A stretch of DNA of 46,037 nucleotides from Akkermansiaceae bacterium UBA5020 (GCA_002396885.1 DGXY01000046.1:7718-53754), one strand, 5' to 3'. Shown: positions 32,060-42,924, counted from the first letter of the stretch. Numbers and translations: made by a program. The notes: generated by a model not told the origin, from the sequence alone.

Positions 32060-34200
32060 AATCTCCCATCACCCGGATCCTGCTCCTCTCCCTGGCCCTG
32101 CTGGGCACTCAGTTGTCTACTCAGAGCGAGGCGCGTTCGCCAGGCAAAAACAAGGAAGCTCAAAAAGAGAGAGCCAATCAGCAGCGGAACGCACCACGAC
32201 AGCCATCGCGGTCCGCTCCCGCCAATCGATCCGGAAAGGCTCAGGGACCACCCCGCAATCCCCTGACCGGATCCTCCGTCGATCGCGGGGGTGGCGCGAG
32301 GGCGAAGGCGAAACCGGACGCCCCCCGGAACACCAATCCGAATCGTGGCAACAATCCCGCCGCGAAAGGCCCCGGTCCCGTTGTCAAACAAAATCCTAAC
32401 AAAGCGACTAACAACTCCCCTGACAGAAAACCCGATCCCGCGGCGGCGAGGCCGACTCCAAGGGTCTCCGGTGTTGCTGCGGCAAAACCCGAACCGAAGA
32501 GGCCGGTTCCGTCGCGGCCCCATCCCAAGGGATCTGGCACGGTGGCAAAGGAGCCCTCACCCAAAGGCCCGGGGCCAATGGCTAAGGGACCCGCCGCCAA
32601 GGACCCGGGTCCGGGCGGCAATCGTCCGGGAAACACCTATCAACGTCCGAAGCCTCGGCCCTCGACCGTCGCGAAAAAGCGACCCGATGCCACGCCGGAT
32701 CTCGCGGGCCCTCGTGGGGGTGGGCGCGGCTCGTTTGTTCCCGGCAAAGTGACTTATCCGGGGCAGCTGTCGAAGGCCAAGGGAGCCCCTGCCGGAAAGA
32801 ATCCGAAACACCCTGCCTATCACGCCAACCGGGCGAAACCTCAGCAACTCAATCAGGCGATCTCGAACGCCCGCGTTTCAAACACCAACGTCAACAACAA
32901 CTGGGGCAATCAGTGGACGAACAACAAGACGACGGTCTGGAACAACCATCGCACGGTTTTCAATCGGCCCGTTGTCATCAGTCCCAACTTCCAACGGTCG
33001 GTGAACTACGCCTATCGTCCCTCTTCTTGGGGCGCGCGTCCTTGGTGGTCGAATTCATCCTACCACACCTGGCATCAGGGTAGTTGGAACTACGGCTGGA
33101 ACCGGAACTGGTATTCCTACCACGCCTATCATCCCTACTACGGGGGCTCGATCAATTACTTCCCCGGCTACCATCCCTACCATTCGAGCTACCTTTCGGG
33201 ACTCTCCTGGGGACTCGGTGCCTGGACTCTGGGCAGCCTTTACTATGACACGGGCTACAACACGTATCACAACCCCTATCAGGCCCCTCCCATCCATACG
33301 AGGACAACGGTGATCAATTACTCCCAGCCGATCTCGGTGGTGGCTTCCCGCCTCGAGCCTGAGCCGGAGGCCGCGGCCCTGACTTCCGAGGAGATGTCGA
33401 CCGCCGCGATCGAACGTGCCCGCGCCGAGTTTCAGAACGGCGACTACCTCGCCGCGCTGAAGTCGACCGATGAGTCCATCTCCTACGCTTCCGGTGACAG
33501 CGCCCTGCACGAGTTCCGTGCCCTCTGTCTTTTTGCCCTGGGTCGCTATGGCGACGCCGCCGGCGTCCTCAATCCCGTCCTTGCCTCTGGCCCCGGCTGG
33601 GACTGGGCGACGATGGCGGCCTTCTATGGAGAGGGTGAAGTCTACACCGGACAGCTCCGCAAGCTCGAGGCCTATGTGGACGGCAGTCCCGACGCGGCCG
33701 ACGCGCACTTCGTCCTCGGTTACCATTATCTGGTGGCCGGCTTTATCGACGAGTCTTATGGCATGTTCGACCGGGTCGTTGCCTTGCAGCCGGATGATAC
33801 GGTCGCACTCCAGTTGCGCAACCTCACCGAGAGTTCCTCACCGAATGCCGCAGGAGAAGAGACGGAAGCCGAAGCGTTGACGGCATCTCCGGAATCCGGC
33901 GTGTCCTCGGAGGCGATCGATCCCACCGATATCGAGGGGGAATGGAAAGCGTCCTCGGGTGAAGGCAAGGCGATCACCCTGACTCTCGCGAACAACGGCA
34001 GCTTCACGTGGAACTACGAAGGGTCCACGGAGACCAAGGTTCTCTCGGGAGATTGGTCGGTCGATGAAGAGGGGCGGCTCGTCCTCGCTTCGGCCGACGT
34101 GCAGATGGTGGCCGACATCTCCCTCGATGGCGGTCTCCTCCGTTTCATCCTCGCCGGAAGTCCGGTGGGCGATCCGGGTTTGAGCTTCCAACGTCCTTGA
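32056..34200 (+). CDS. Secreted Pro/Lys-rich TPR protein
   Basis: The 714-residue product has a signal peptide (about 1-25, ending SEARS), then about 240 residues of Pro/Gly/Lys/Asn-rich low-complexity sequence. A very Tyr/Trp/His/Asn-rich segment follows (about 315-420, WHQGSWNYGWNRNWYSYHAYHPYYGG), and then TPR-like helices at about 445-600. The end is a small lipocalin-like module (DIEGEWKASSGEGKAITL...). The combination resembles secreted or periplasmic scaffold proteins of Verrucomicrobia and Planctomycetes. It overlaps the SnoaL-like gene by 4 bp and so forms an operon with it. The TPR part may bind proteins; the W/Y-rich segment may bind glycans. Function is unknown. Confidence 0.8.
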   Translation: MKSPITRILLLSLALLGTQLSTQSEARSPGKNKEAQKERANQQRNAPRQPSRSAPANRSGKAQGPPRNPLTGSSVDRGGGARAKAKPDAPRNTNPNRGNNPAAKGPGPVVKQNPNKATNNSPDRKPDPAAARPTPRVSGVAAAKPEPKRPVPSRPHPKGSGTVAKEPSPKGPGPMAKGPAAKDPGPGGNRPGNTYQRPKPRPSTVAKKRPDATPDLAGPRGGGRGSFVPGKVTYPGQLSKAKGAPAGKNPKHPAYHANRAKPQQLNQAISNARVSNTNVNNNWGNQWTNNKTTVWNNHRTVFNRPVVISPNFQRSVNYAYRPSSWGARPWWSNSSYHTWHQGSWNYGWNRNWYSYHAYHPYYGGSINYFPGYHPYHSSYLSGLSWGLGAWTLGSLYYDTGYNTYHNPYQAPPIHTRTTVINYSQPISVVASRLEPEPEAAALTSEEMSTAAIERARAEFQNGDYLAALKSTDESISYASGDSALHEFRALCLFALGRYGDAAGVLNPVLASGPGWDWATMAAFYGEGEVYTGQLRKLEAYVDGSPDAADAHFVLGYHYLVAGFIDESYGMFDRVVALQPDDTVALQLRNLTESSSPNAAGEETEAEALTASPESGVSSEAIDPTDIEGEWKASSGEGKAITLTLANNGSFTWNYEGSTETKVLSGDWSVDEEGRLVLASADVQMVADISLDGGLLRFILAGSPVGDPGLSFQRP

Positions 34201-34283
34201 CGGGGCGGACCAAAGAGGGTTCGACCGACGGGCGAGCCCTCTTTGCCAAGCGCATCGCTTTCTTCGGGGGCGGCGGGAGGTTT

Positions 34284-34299
34284 GGTAGGGTTTCACCCC
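34284..34299 (+). promoter_or_regulatory. Recurring 16-bp element, copy E
   Basis: This is GGTAGGGTTTCACCCC, identical to copy C on the opposite strand. It lies 111 bp before the ATG of the cyclic glucan synthase gene, in the same direction. Confidence 0.7.
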
Positions 34300-34410
34300 A
34301 TGGTCAGGGGAAGGAATCCGGGCGAATAGATCGGCGGACGCGGCCGATTCACCGAGAGGTCCGGGTGCGCCGGAGTGCCGCCGGATCGATCGCGGAAAGA
34401 AACGGCAACC

Positions 34411-37400
34411 ATGACTTTCAAATTTCTGCGCCGAAAAGGAAATCGCCCCCGGCGTGCTTCCTCCGAAGCTCCCGAGCCCCCGATTCGCGATGTTTTGCTC
34501 AGCTGCGAACAATTGCATCGGCATGCGGTGGCGATGGCGAGGGAACATCGTCTCGATCCGAAGCGGGGCCCGAACCGCCTTCTTCGTCGCCTCGATGAGA
34601 ACGAAAAGCAACTCATCGAGGCCTACGATCTCGTCATCTGCGCTGAAAACGAATCGAGACACGTCGCGCCGGCGGGAGAGTGGCTCCTCGACAACTTTTA
34701 CATCATCGAGCAGCAGATTCGCGCGACGCGCCTCTATCTGCCAAGGACCTACAGTCGCGAACTGCCGCGCCTCCTCAACGGTCCGGAAGCGGGTTTCCCC
34801 AGGGTCTACTCCATCGCCCTCGAATTGATCGCCCACTCCGACGGGCGCGTCGATGTCGAGAAGGTGAGTCATTTTGTGGCCGCCTACCAGACGATCAGTC
34901 CACTCACGCTGGGCGAGCTGTGGGCCTTGCCGATCATGCTGCGGCTCGGACTGATCGAAAGTCTCCGCCGCGTCTCCGAACATATCGCGCGCCGTCGGCG
35001 GGACCGGAATCTCGCCAATCTTTGGGCGGATCGTCTCAATGCCGAGGGCGTGACGCGGGCGACGGTGCTACACGTCCTGGCCGAGATGGCCGAGTCCGAT
35101 CCGCCCTTCAGCAACCAGTTTGTCGAGGAGTTCTGCACCCGGCTGCAAGGTCAGGGGCCGGAACTGGCGACGGTGCATAGCTGGGTCGAGCATCGTCTTT
35201 CCGACGAGGGACTGACGAGGGAGCAATTGCAGCGGGTCGACAACCATGTCCAGGCCGCCGACCAGGTGCTGATCGGCCACAGCATCGGCAGTCTCCGCGC
35301 GCTCGGTTCGATCGACTGGCGGCGATTCGTCGAGGAGATGAGCGTGGTGGAGGAAACGCTTTCCTCCGATCCCGCCGGGATCTATGCGAGGATGGATTTT
35401 GCCACCCGCGACCGCTACCGCCATCGGGTCGAAACTCTCTCGCGGGCTTCCGGTATCGATGAGTTTCAAGTGGCGCATGAGGCGATCCGCCTCGCAAACG
35501 CCGCACCCGCGGGCGAAGGAGAGGACCTCCGCATCCACCACGTCGGGTTCTATCTCATCGACAAGGGAAGGGCCGGACTTGAGAAAACCCTGCACCTCCG
35601 TTTTTCGGTCTTCCGACTCCTCGGTCGCGCCGCGAAAAGGTTTCCGGTCCTCCTTTATGTCGGTTCGCTCCTCATCCTGACGGCGGCGGCGGTCGCACTG
35701 CTGTGGGAGCCGCTCGGGCGGCCCGGTTGGGACGACTGGACAATCTGGCTCATGCTCGGTCCCGCCCTCGTCGCCGCCTCGCAGATGGCCGTCTCGCTGG
35801 TGAATCTGCTGACGAATCGGGTTTTCGGCCCGCGCCCCATGCCGCGGATGGATTTTTCCGAAGGCATCCCGGACGCCGCGCGCACCATGGTCGTGGTCCC
35901 GACGCTGCTTGGATCTCCGGAGGACATCGGAAGATTGCTCGAGGATCTCGAACTCCGCTACGTCGGAAACCGGGACCCGAATCTCTCCTTCGCCCTCCTC
36001 ACCGACTTCCCCGATGCGGACGAAGAGACCCGCCCCGAAGACGGCGAACGTGTCCGGCTCGTCCGCGAGGGTATTGAAGAGCTGAACCGGCGTTATGCCC
36101 CGGATGGCCCCACCTTGTTCCACCTCTTTCATCGCCCCCGTCTCTGGAATCCGCACGAACACCTTTGGATGGGCTACGAGCGCAAGCGCGGGAAGCTGGA
36201 GCAATTCAACGAAATCCTCCGCGGCGGCCACCGGGAGGTTTTCTCGGAGATCATCGGCGATCCTGACATTCTGCCAACGATCCGCTACGTCATCACCCTT
36301 GATACCGACACCGCTCTGCCGCGCGACGCTGCGCGGCGTCTCGTCGGCACGATGGCCCATCCTCTGAACCGCGCCCGCTTTGATCCGGAAACGGGTCGCG
36401 TCGTCGAGGGCTACGCGATCCTCCAACCGCGCACTCCCATCAGTCTCACGGCGGCGAATCGTTCACGCTTCGCCCGGCTCAGTTGCGGCGAGGCCGGGAT
36501 CGATCCCTACACGCGCGAGGTCTCCGACGTCTATCAGGATCTCTTCGCCGAGGGCACCTACGTGGGCAAGGGCATCTACGACGTCGACGCCTTCCGGCAG
36601 GCAACGGTGGGGCGCTTTCCCGAAAATCTGATCCTCAGCCACGATCTCGTCGAGAGCAGCTACGCCCGCTCCGCCCTCGTCTCCGACGTGGAATTGCACG
36701 AGGATCATCCCGCGAGCTTCGCGACCGAGATGAGCCGCCGCCACCGATGGATCCGCGGGGATTGGCAGATCGCGGGATGGCTCCTCCCGCGCGTCCTCGG
36801 AGCTTCACAAGAGCGGCAACCCAACACGCTCACGTCTCTCGGTTGGTGGAAGATCTTCGACAATCTCCGGCGCAGCCTCGTCCCCCCGGCGCTGCTCCTG
36901 CTGCTCTTGGTCGGCTGGCTTCTCGTCCCGTCTCCTCCCGGATTCTGGACGGCCTTCACCCTCTGGCTTTTATTGCTGCCGGTCGTGGCCTCGACGCTGA
37001 TCCAGTTGCTCAAGAGGCCCGGGGAAAGCGGGATGGCGCTCCATCTCACCACGGTGCTGAAGAGTCTGGGCAAACAACTCGCGGAGGGCGGGCTCTCTCT
37101 CGCCTCGCTGCCGTATCAGGCCGCGATTCATCTCGATGCGATCCGGGTCTCCGCGGGGCGGATGCTCTTCACCCGCCGCGGGCTCCTTCTCTGGCACACC
37201 CCCGGCTATGCCAAGCGCAACCGGTGCGCCACGCTCAGGGATTTTCTCGGCGAAATGTGGATCGCCCCGGCCTTCGCCGTTGCTGTCGCCTCCGTGTTCG
37301 TCCTCGCACCGAGACACCCCGCCGAACTGTTCGTGAGTGGGCCGATCCTTCTCCTGTGGCTGATCTTTCCGGCGATCGGTTGGTGGATCAGCCGGCCCAT

Positions 37401-40400
37401 CAGCGTCGCCAAACCGACCTTGGCAGAAAGCCAGAAAGTCTTCCTCCGAAGTCTCGCCCGGCAGACCTGGAGGTATTTCGAGGTCTTCGCGAACGAGCAA
37501 GAAAACTGGCTCGCTCCGGACAATTTTCAGGAAGTGCCCGCACCCGTGGTGGCCAACCGCACTTCGCCGACGAACATCGGGATGGGCCTGCTGGCGAATC
37601 TCGCGGCGGATGATTTCGGTTATCTCTCCGCGCGGGGGCTCCTCGACCGGACCGCGAAGGCTCTTGGTGCGATGGACCGGCTCGAGCGTTACCGCGGTCA
37701 TTTTTACAACTGGTATGACACGCATACCCTCGAGCCTTTGATGCCCCTTTACGTGTCGAGCGTCGACAGCGGCAATCTCGCCGGATCCCTCCTGACCTTG
37801 CGGGCGGGATTGCTGGAACTGAAAGATCGTCCGATTTTTCCGACGTCCGCCTTCGATGGGCTTCGTGACACTCTCGGAATGATTTCCGATGCCGCGGCCG
37901 AGCCCTTGCGGAGGATGCTGCAAAATCCTCCCGCGCCCGACCTTAAAAACACTCTCGCCTGGCTTCGCCAGTTTTCTCTCGAGGCCGGGATTCTGCCCCC
38001 CGGGATCGACCAGGAAGGGCAGTGGTGGGTCCGCGCTCTCGTGCGGCAGGCGGAGGCGTTTCGAGACGAATTGGAATCCTTCGCTTCCGACGGAATGCCC
38101 GCCGACCACTTTCCGACCCTGCAGGTGATGGCCGACGCCGCGGCCGGCGGCGAGCGTGCCCGCGAGCGCATCCGCGAAATCGACGTGCTGGCGAACCGAT
38201 GTGTCGCGCTGGGTCAAATGGACTTCACCTTTCTCCACGATCCCTCCCGCGATCTGCTCTCGATCGGCTACAATGTGAGCGACCGCCGAGTCGATCCTTC
38301 CTACTACGACTTGCTCGCCTCGGAGGCGCGTCTGGCCAGTTATCTGCTCGTGGCGCAGGGGCATCTCGGACAGGACCACTGGTTCGCCCTCGGGCGCCAG
38401 CTCACCGCTCACGAGGGGGCCATGGCGCTGCTCTCTTGGAGCGGCTCGATGTTCGAATACCTCATGCCTCTGCTCTGGATGCCCACCCACGAGCACACCC
38501 TCCTCGATGAAACCTATCGCGCGGTGGTGTCGCGACAGATCGAGTATGGCCGCCTCCGGGAAGTGCCGTGGGGAATCTCCGAGTCCTGTTACAACCTAAC
38601 CGACGCACAGGGCACCTATCAATACAGCGCCTTCGGGGTGCCGGGTCTCGGGTTCAAACGCGGCCTTGCCGATGATCTCGTCATTGCGCCCTATGCCTCG
38701 GCCCTCGCCCTGATGGTGTCGCCGACGGAGGCCTGCCGCAATCTCGAACGACTCGCGACCGATGGCTACCTCGGTGACTACGGCTTCTTCGAAGCGATTG
38801 ACTTCACGCCTGCCCGCGTCCCGCGCGGCCGGAACGGAATTCCGCTGCAGACCTACATGGCGCATCACCAAGGCATGAGTCTCCTTTCAATCGGAGCAGT
38901 CCTCTTCGATCGGCCGATGAACCGGCGCTTCCTCTCCGACCCCTTTCTCAAGGCCTCGGAGTTGCTCCTTTGCGAGCGCATCCCGAAGGTCGCTTCGCCC
39001 GTTCAGCCCCATGCCGACGAGGTCAACGCGGCCCGCAAGCCACCGACGATCGAGGCCGCGACTCTGCGCGTCCTTTCCACTCCGCACACGCCTGTCCCCG
39101 AGGTGCAATTGCTCTCCAACGGTCGCTACCACGTCATGGTGAGCAACTCCGGCGGTGGTTATAGCCGGTGGAAGGGGCTCGCGGTGACCCGTTGGCGCGA
39201 GGACGCGACGAGCGACGGATGGGGCACCCACTGTTACCTGCGCGACATCAACTCCGGATCGGTCTGGTCGGCGGCCTACCTGCCTACCCGGCGTCGAGCG
39301 GCGCATTACGAGGCGATCTTCGTCGAAGGTCGTGCCGAATTCCGCCGTCGCGATGAGGAAATCGATTCACACACCGAGATCGCCGTCTCGCCCGAGGATG
39401 ATGTCGAAGTCCGGCGCATCACGCTGACCAATCTTTCCGCGCGGACCCGCAGCATCGAGCTCACCAGCTACGCCGAGGTTGTTCTCGCACCGCCGAACGC
39501 CGACCTCGCCCATCCGGCTTTCAGCAACCTCTTCGTGCAGACCGAGATCCTTCCCGGCTCCCAGGCCATCCTCTGCACCCGCCGCGCGCGCGCGCCAGGC
39601 GAGCAGCCTCCATGGATGTTCCACCTCATGACGACCCAGGGCGCCGCTGCGGGCGAGGCATCTTATGAAACGAACCGGGCGACCTTCATCGGCCGCACCC
39701 GCACCCTCGCGAATCCCGCCGCCCTCGACGGGATCGGTCCGCTCTCCAATACCGAGGGTTCCGTGCTCGATCCGGTCGTCGCGATCCGCCAAAGCGTCGT
39801 GATGGATCCTGACACGTCGGCGAACTGGCACCTCGTTACCGGGGTCGCGGAAACGCGTGAGGCGGCCCTCGCCCTCGTCCAGCAATATCGCGACCCGAGT
39901 TTCGCCGCGCGGGCTTTCGAGATGGCGTGGTCCCACAGCCAGCTCGAGCTCCACCAGATGCACGCGACCCAGGCGGAGGCCCAGCTCTACGCGAGGCTCG
40001 CCGGCTCGGTCATCTTCGCCAATCCCCTGCACCGCGCCGCTACGGGAATCATCGAGCACAATCGCCGCGGCCAATCGGGGCTCTGGTCCTTCGGCATCTC
40101 GGGAGATCTTCCCATTGTCGTGATGCGCATCGGCGATGTGCATCGCATTCACCTCGTCCGGCAGATCCTCCAGGCCCACGCCTACTGGCGGAGAAACGGG
40201 CTGGAGGCCGACCTCGTCATTCTCAACGAAGACTTCTCGGGCTATCGCCAGCTCCTCCATGATCGCATTCTCGGGCTCATCTCCGCAGGCACGGAAGCCC
40301 ATCGCATGGACAAGCCGGGGGGGATCTTTGTGAGGCGCAGCGAGGACCTCACCGAGGAGGACCGTGTCCTCCTGCAGACCGTCGCCCGCATCATCCTCAC

Positions 40401-42924
40401 CGATGGAGCGGAGACGCTCGCACAGCAAATCGAGCGCGTCGCCCCGACGGGATTCAAGGTGCCGAAGCTGACCCCGACACGTCCGGTTCCGGTGCCGAAG
40501 AATTCCCCGCCGCCACCCGCGCGCGAGCTCGTCTATTTCAATGGACTCGGCGGCTTCACTCCCGATGGTCGCGAATACGTGATCCAACTCGGTCCGGGAA
40601 AGGTCACGCCGGCCCCGTGGGTCAACGTGCTCGCCAATCCGAGGATCGGATCGATCGTTTCCGAAAGCGGTGCCGCCTACACGTGGATCGAGAACTCGCA
40701 CGAGTTCCGTCTGACCCCTTGGCATAACGACCCCGTCGGGGATCCGGGTGGCGAGGCATTCTATCTCCGCGACGAAGAAACAGGCCAGTTCTGGTCGCCG
40801 ACTCCTCTCCCCGTTCCCGGTGAGGGGACGTTCACCTGCCGCCACGGTTTCGGCTACAGCGTCTTCGAGTCCACCCAGCACGGCATCGGCACCGAGATGT
40901 GGACCTATGTCGAGACTGAAGCGCCGGTGAAATTCATCATCTTGAAAATCCGCAATCGTTCGGGACGTTCGCGGCGTCTCTCGGTGACGGGCTATTGGGA
41001 GTGGGTCCTCGGACAATGGCGTCATGCCAACCTCATGCACCTCGTCACTGAGCTCGACCCCGCGACCGGCGCCCTCTTCGTCCGCAATGAATACAATCGC
41101 GAATTCGCCGGCAAGACCGCCTTCGTCTCCGTCAATGAACCGACCCGCTCCTTCACTGGAAGCCGGGCCGAATTCCTCGGACGCAACGGCACGCCCGCCC
41201 GACCTGCCGCGATGGGGAATGCACGCCTCTCGGGCCGCACCGGTGCCGGGCTTGATCCCTGCGCCGCGCTCCAGGTCCCCTTTGATCTCGCTGATGGACA
41301 GGATCGCGAGTTGGTCTTCGTTCTCGGGGCTGGCGACGACCGCGAGGAGGCTCGCCATCTCGTGCGGCGATTCGGCAGCGCGACCTCGGCGAGGATCGCC
41401 CTCGAAGGCGTCTGGGAGTTCTGGAATCGGACCCTCGGCACCGTCCACGTCGAAAGCCCGGATCCCGCCTTGAACTTTCTCGTGAACGGCTGGCTCGAAT
41501 ACCAGACCCTCGCCTGCCGCTACTGGGGCCGGAGCGGCTATTATCAGTCCGGTGGTGCCTACGGGTTCCGCGACCAGCTCCAGGACACGACCGCTCTTCT
41601 CCACGCCGCACCCTGGACCGCCCGCGAACATCTTCTCCGCGCCGCCGGACGCCAGTTCGTCGAGGGCGACGTGCAGCACTGGTGGCACCCGCCCACCGGC
41701 CGCGGCGTGCGCACCCATTTCTCGGACGATTTCCTCTGGCTGCCCTATTGTCTTTGTCGTTATGTCAGGGCGACCGGCGACACCGGGATTCTCGACGAAC
41801 GCGTGCCCTACCTCGAGGGGCGTGCGGTCAATCATGACGAGGAATCCTATTACGACCTGCCGCAGCGATCGGTGGTGGATGGAACGCTCTACGAACATGC
41901 GGTCGGGGCGGTCCGTCGGGGACTTCGCTTCGGCGTGCATGGACTCCCGCTCATCGGATGCGGTGACTGGAACGATGGAATGAATCTGGTCGGAGCAAAA
42001 GGCAAGGGTGAGAGCGTCTGGCTCGCTTTCTTCCTCTGCGATGTGCTCCGCCGCTTCGAAGAACTGGCCCTGCGGCGCGGGGATGCCGGTTTTGCGGAGG
42101 AATGCGCGGACGAGGCGGTGAAACTTCGTCTGAACGTCGAGGCGAAGGCGTGGGACGGCGAGTGGTATCGACGCGCCTATTTCGACGACGGAACCCCGCT
42201 CGGATCATCCTCGAACGAGGAATGCCGGATCGACTCCATCGCCCAGAGTTGGTCGGTCCTCTCGGGCGCGGGCGATCCGGACCGGGCGCGGCTCGCGATG
42301 GAGAGCGTCGACCGTCGTCTCGTGAACCGCGAGGCGCGGATCATCCAGCTTTTCGATCCACCTTTCGACAAGTCCCTGCTCGAGCCCGGCTACATCAAGG
42401 GCTACATCCCCGGCGTGCGGGAGAACGGCGGGCAATACACCCACGGGGCGATCTGGACGGCGATGGCCTTCGCCGAAATGGGCGAAACGGAGACGGCCTG
42501 GGAGTTGTTTGACCTGCTCAATCCCATCCGCCATGCCGCCGATTCTGCCGGGGTGGCGCGCTACAAGGTCGAACCCTACGTCGTCGCCGCCGACGTCTAC
42601 TCGGTCGCTCCCAACGTCGGTCGTGGTGGCTGGAGCTGGTACACGGGATCGGCCGGCTGGATGTACCGCCTCATCGTCGAAACGCTCTTCGGACTCGACC
42701 TCGTCGTCGATCGGCTCCACCTGAAGCCGAGATTACCGGCACGATGGGATTCCCTCACGCTCCGCTACCGTTTTTATGAAACGACTTACCACCTCACGAT
42801 CCTTCGGCATTCCGTTGATGCGGAGGCCCGGGATCGGCTCACTCTCGATGGAAGGGAACTCATGGAAGGCTTCGTTCCCTTGCTCGACGATCGCGTCGAA
42901 CACTTCGTGGAGATACGCGTGTGA
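34411..42924 (+). CDS. ndvB: Cyclic beta-1,2-glucan synthase (NdvB/ChvB type)
   Basis: From the ATG at 34411 the protein is 2837 residues, matching rhizobial NdvB/ChvB. Order: cytosolic region; membrane helices near 410-470; GT84 glycosyltransferase (about 490-790) with DTDTALP and 'RRHRWIRGDWQ'; more helices near 825-1000; a glucoamylase-like domain (about 1025-1525); then two GH94-type modules (about 1560-2010 and 2040-2830). The last has GDWNDGMN at about 2518-2525 holding the catalytic Asp. The family primes, elongates and cyclises beta-1,2-glucan, the periplasmic osmoprotectant. All domains appear intact. No NdvA-type transporter lies in the window. Recurring element copy E precedes it, so stress control is plausible. 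Confidence 0.93.
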   Translation: MTFKFLRRKGNRPRRASSEAPEPPIRDVLLSCEQLHRHAVAMAREHRLDPKRGPNRLLRRLDENEKQLIEAYDLVICAENESRHVAPAGEWLLDNFYIIEQQIRATRLYLPRTYSRELPRLLNGPEAGFPRVYSIALELIAHSDGRVDVEKVSHFVAAYQTISPLTLGELWALPIMLRLGLIESLRRVSEHIARRRRDRNLANLWADRLNAEGVTRATVLHVLAEMAESDPPFSNQFVEEFCTRLQGQGPELATVHSWVEHRLSDEGLTREQLQRVDNHVQAADQVLIGHSIGSLRALGSIDWRRFVEEMSVVEETLSSDPAGIYARMDFATRDRYRHRVETLSRASGIDEFQVAHEAIRLANAAPAGEGEDLRIHHVGFYLIDKGRAGLEKTLHLRFSVFRLLGRAAKRFPVLLYVGSLLILTAAAVALLWEPLGRPGWDDWTIWLMLGPALVAASQMAVSLVNLLTNRVFGPRPMPRMDFSEGIPDAARTMVVVPTLLGSPEDIGRLLEDLELRYVGNRDPNLSFALLTDFPDADEETRPEDGERVRLVREGIEELNRRYAPDGPTLFHLFHRPRLWNPHEHLWMGYERKRGKLEQFNEILRGGHREVFSEIIGDPDILPTIRYVITLDTDTALPRDAARRLVGTMAHPLNRARFDPETGRVVEGYAILQPRTPISLTAANRSRFARLSCGEAGIDPYTREVSDVYQDLFAEGTYVGKGIYDVDAFRQATVGRFPENLILSHDLVESSYARSALVSDVELHEDHPASFATEMSRRHRWIRGDWQIAGWLLPRVLGASQERQPNTLTSLGWWKIFDNLRRSLVPPALLLLLLVGWLLVPSPPGFWTAFTLWLLLLPVVASTLIQLLKRPGESGMALHLTTVLKSLGKQLAEGGLSLASLPYQAAIHLDAIRVSAGRMLFTRRGLLLWHTPGYAKRNRCATLRDFLGEMWIAPAFAVAVASVFVLAPRHPAELFVSGPILLLWLIFPAIGWWISRPISVAKPTLAESQKVFLRSLARQTWRYFEVFANEQENWLAPDNFQEVPAPVVANRTSPTNIGMGLLANLAADDFGYLSARGLLDRTAKALGAMDRLERYRGHFYNWYDTHTLEPLMPLYVSSVDSGNLAGSLLTLRAGLLELKDRPIFPTSAFDGLRDTLGMISDAAAEPLRRMLQNPPAPDLKNTLAWLRQFSLEAGILPPGIDQEGQWWVRALVRQAEAFRDELESFASDGMPADHFPTLQVMADAAAGGERARERIREIDVLANRCVALGQMDFTFLHDPSRDLLSIGYNVSDRRVDPSYYDLLASEARLASYLLVAQGHLGQDHWFALGRQLTAHEGAMALLSWSGSMFEYLMPLLWMPTHEHTLLDETYRAVVSRQIEYGRLREVPWGISESCYNLTDAQGTYQYSAFGVPGLGFKRGLADDLVIAPYASALALMVSPTEACRNLERLATDGYLGDYGFFEAIDFTPARVPRGRNGIPLQTYMAHHQGMSLLSIGAVLFDRPMNRRFLSDPFLKASELLLCERIPKVASPVQPHADEVNAARKPPTIEAATLRVLSTPHTPVPEVQLLSNGRYHVMVSNSGGGYSRWKGLAVTRWREDATSDGWGTHCYLRDINSGSVWSAAYLPTRRRAAHYEAIFVEGRAEFRRRDEEIDSHTEIAVSPEDDVEVRRITLTNLSARTRSIELTSYAEVVLAPPNADLAHPAFSNLFVQTEILPGSQAILCTRRARAPGEQPPWMFHLMTTQGAAAGEASYETNRATFIGRTRTLANPAALDGIGPLSNTEGSVLDPVVAIRQSVVMDPDTSANWHLVTGVAETREAALALVQQYRDPSFAARAFEMAWSHSQLELHQMHATQAEAQLYARLAGSVIFANPLHRAATGIIEHNRRGQSGLWSFGISGDLPIVVMRIGDVHRIHLVRQILQAHAYWRRNGLEADLVILNEDFSGYRQLLHDRILGLISAGTEAHRMDKPGGIFVRRSEDLTEEDRVLLQTVARIILTDGAETLAQQIERVAPTGFKVPKLTPTRPVPVPKNSPPPPARELVYFNGLGGFTPDGREYVIQLGPGKVTPAPWVNVLANPRIGSIVSESGAAYTWIENSHEFRLTPWHNDPVGDPGGEAFYLRDEETGQFWSPTPLPVPGEGTFTCRHGFGYSVFESTQHGIGTEMWTYVETEAPVKFIILKIRNRSGRSRRLSVTGYWEWVLGQWRHANLMHLVTELDPATGALFVRNEYNREFAGKTAFVSVNEPTRSFTGSRAEFLGRNGTPARPAAMGNARLSGRTGAGLDPCAALQVPFDLADGQDRELVFVLGAGDDREEARHLVRRFGSATSARIALEGVWEFWNRTLGTVHVESPDPALNFLVNGWLEYQTLACRYWGRSGYYQSGGAYGFRDQLQDTTALLHAAPWTAREHLLRAAGRQFVEGDVQHWWHPPTGRGVRTHFSDDFLWLPYCLCRYVRATGDTGILDERVPYLEGRAVNHDEESYYDLPQRSVVDGTLYEHAVGAVRRGLRFGVHGLPLIGCGDWNDGMNLVGAKGKGESVWLAFFLCDVLRRFEELALRRGDAGFAEECADEAVKLRLNVEAKAWDGEWYRRAYFDDGTPLGSSSNEECRIDSIAQSWSVLSGAGDPDRARLAMESVDRRLVNREARIIQLFDPPFDKSLLEPGYIKGYIPGVRENGGQYTHGAIWTAMAFAEMGETETAWELFDLLNPIRHAADSAGVARYKVEPYVVAADVYSVAPNVGRGGWSWYTGSAGWMYRLIVETLFGLDLVVDRLHLKPRLPARWDSLTLRYRFYETTYHLTILRHSVDAEARDRLTLDGRELMEGFVPLLDDRVEHFVEIRV

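Noticed and set aside
39367..41940. 857-codon minus-strand frame inside the glucan synthase gene
   Set aside because: Long because of GC-rich codon bias; product has no recognisable domain, while the sense strand has all GH94 motifs.
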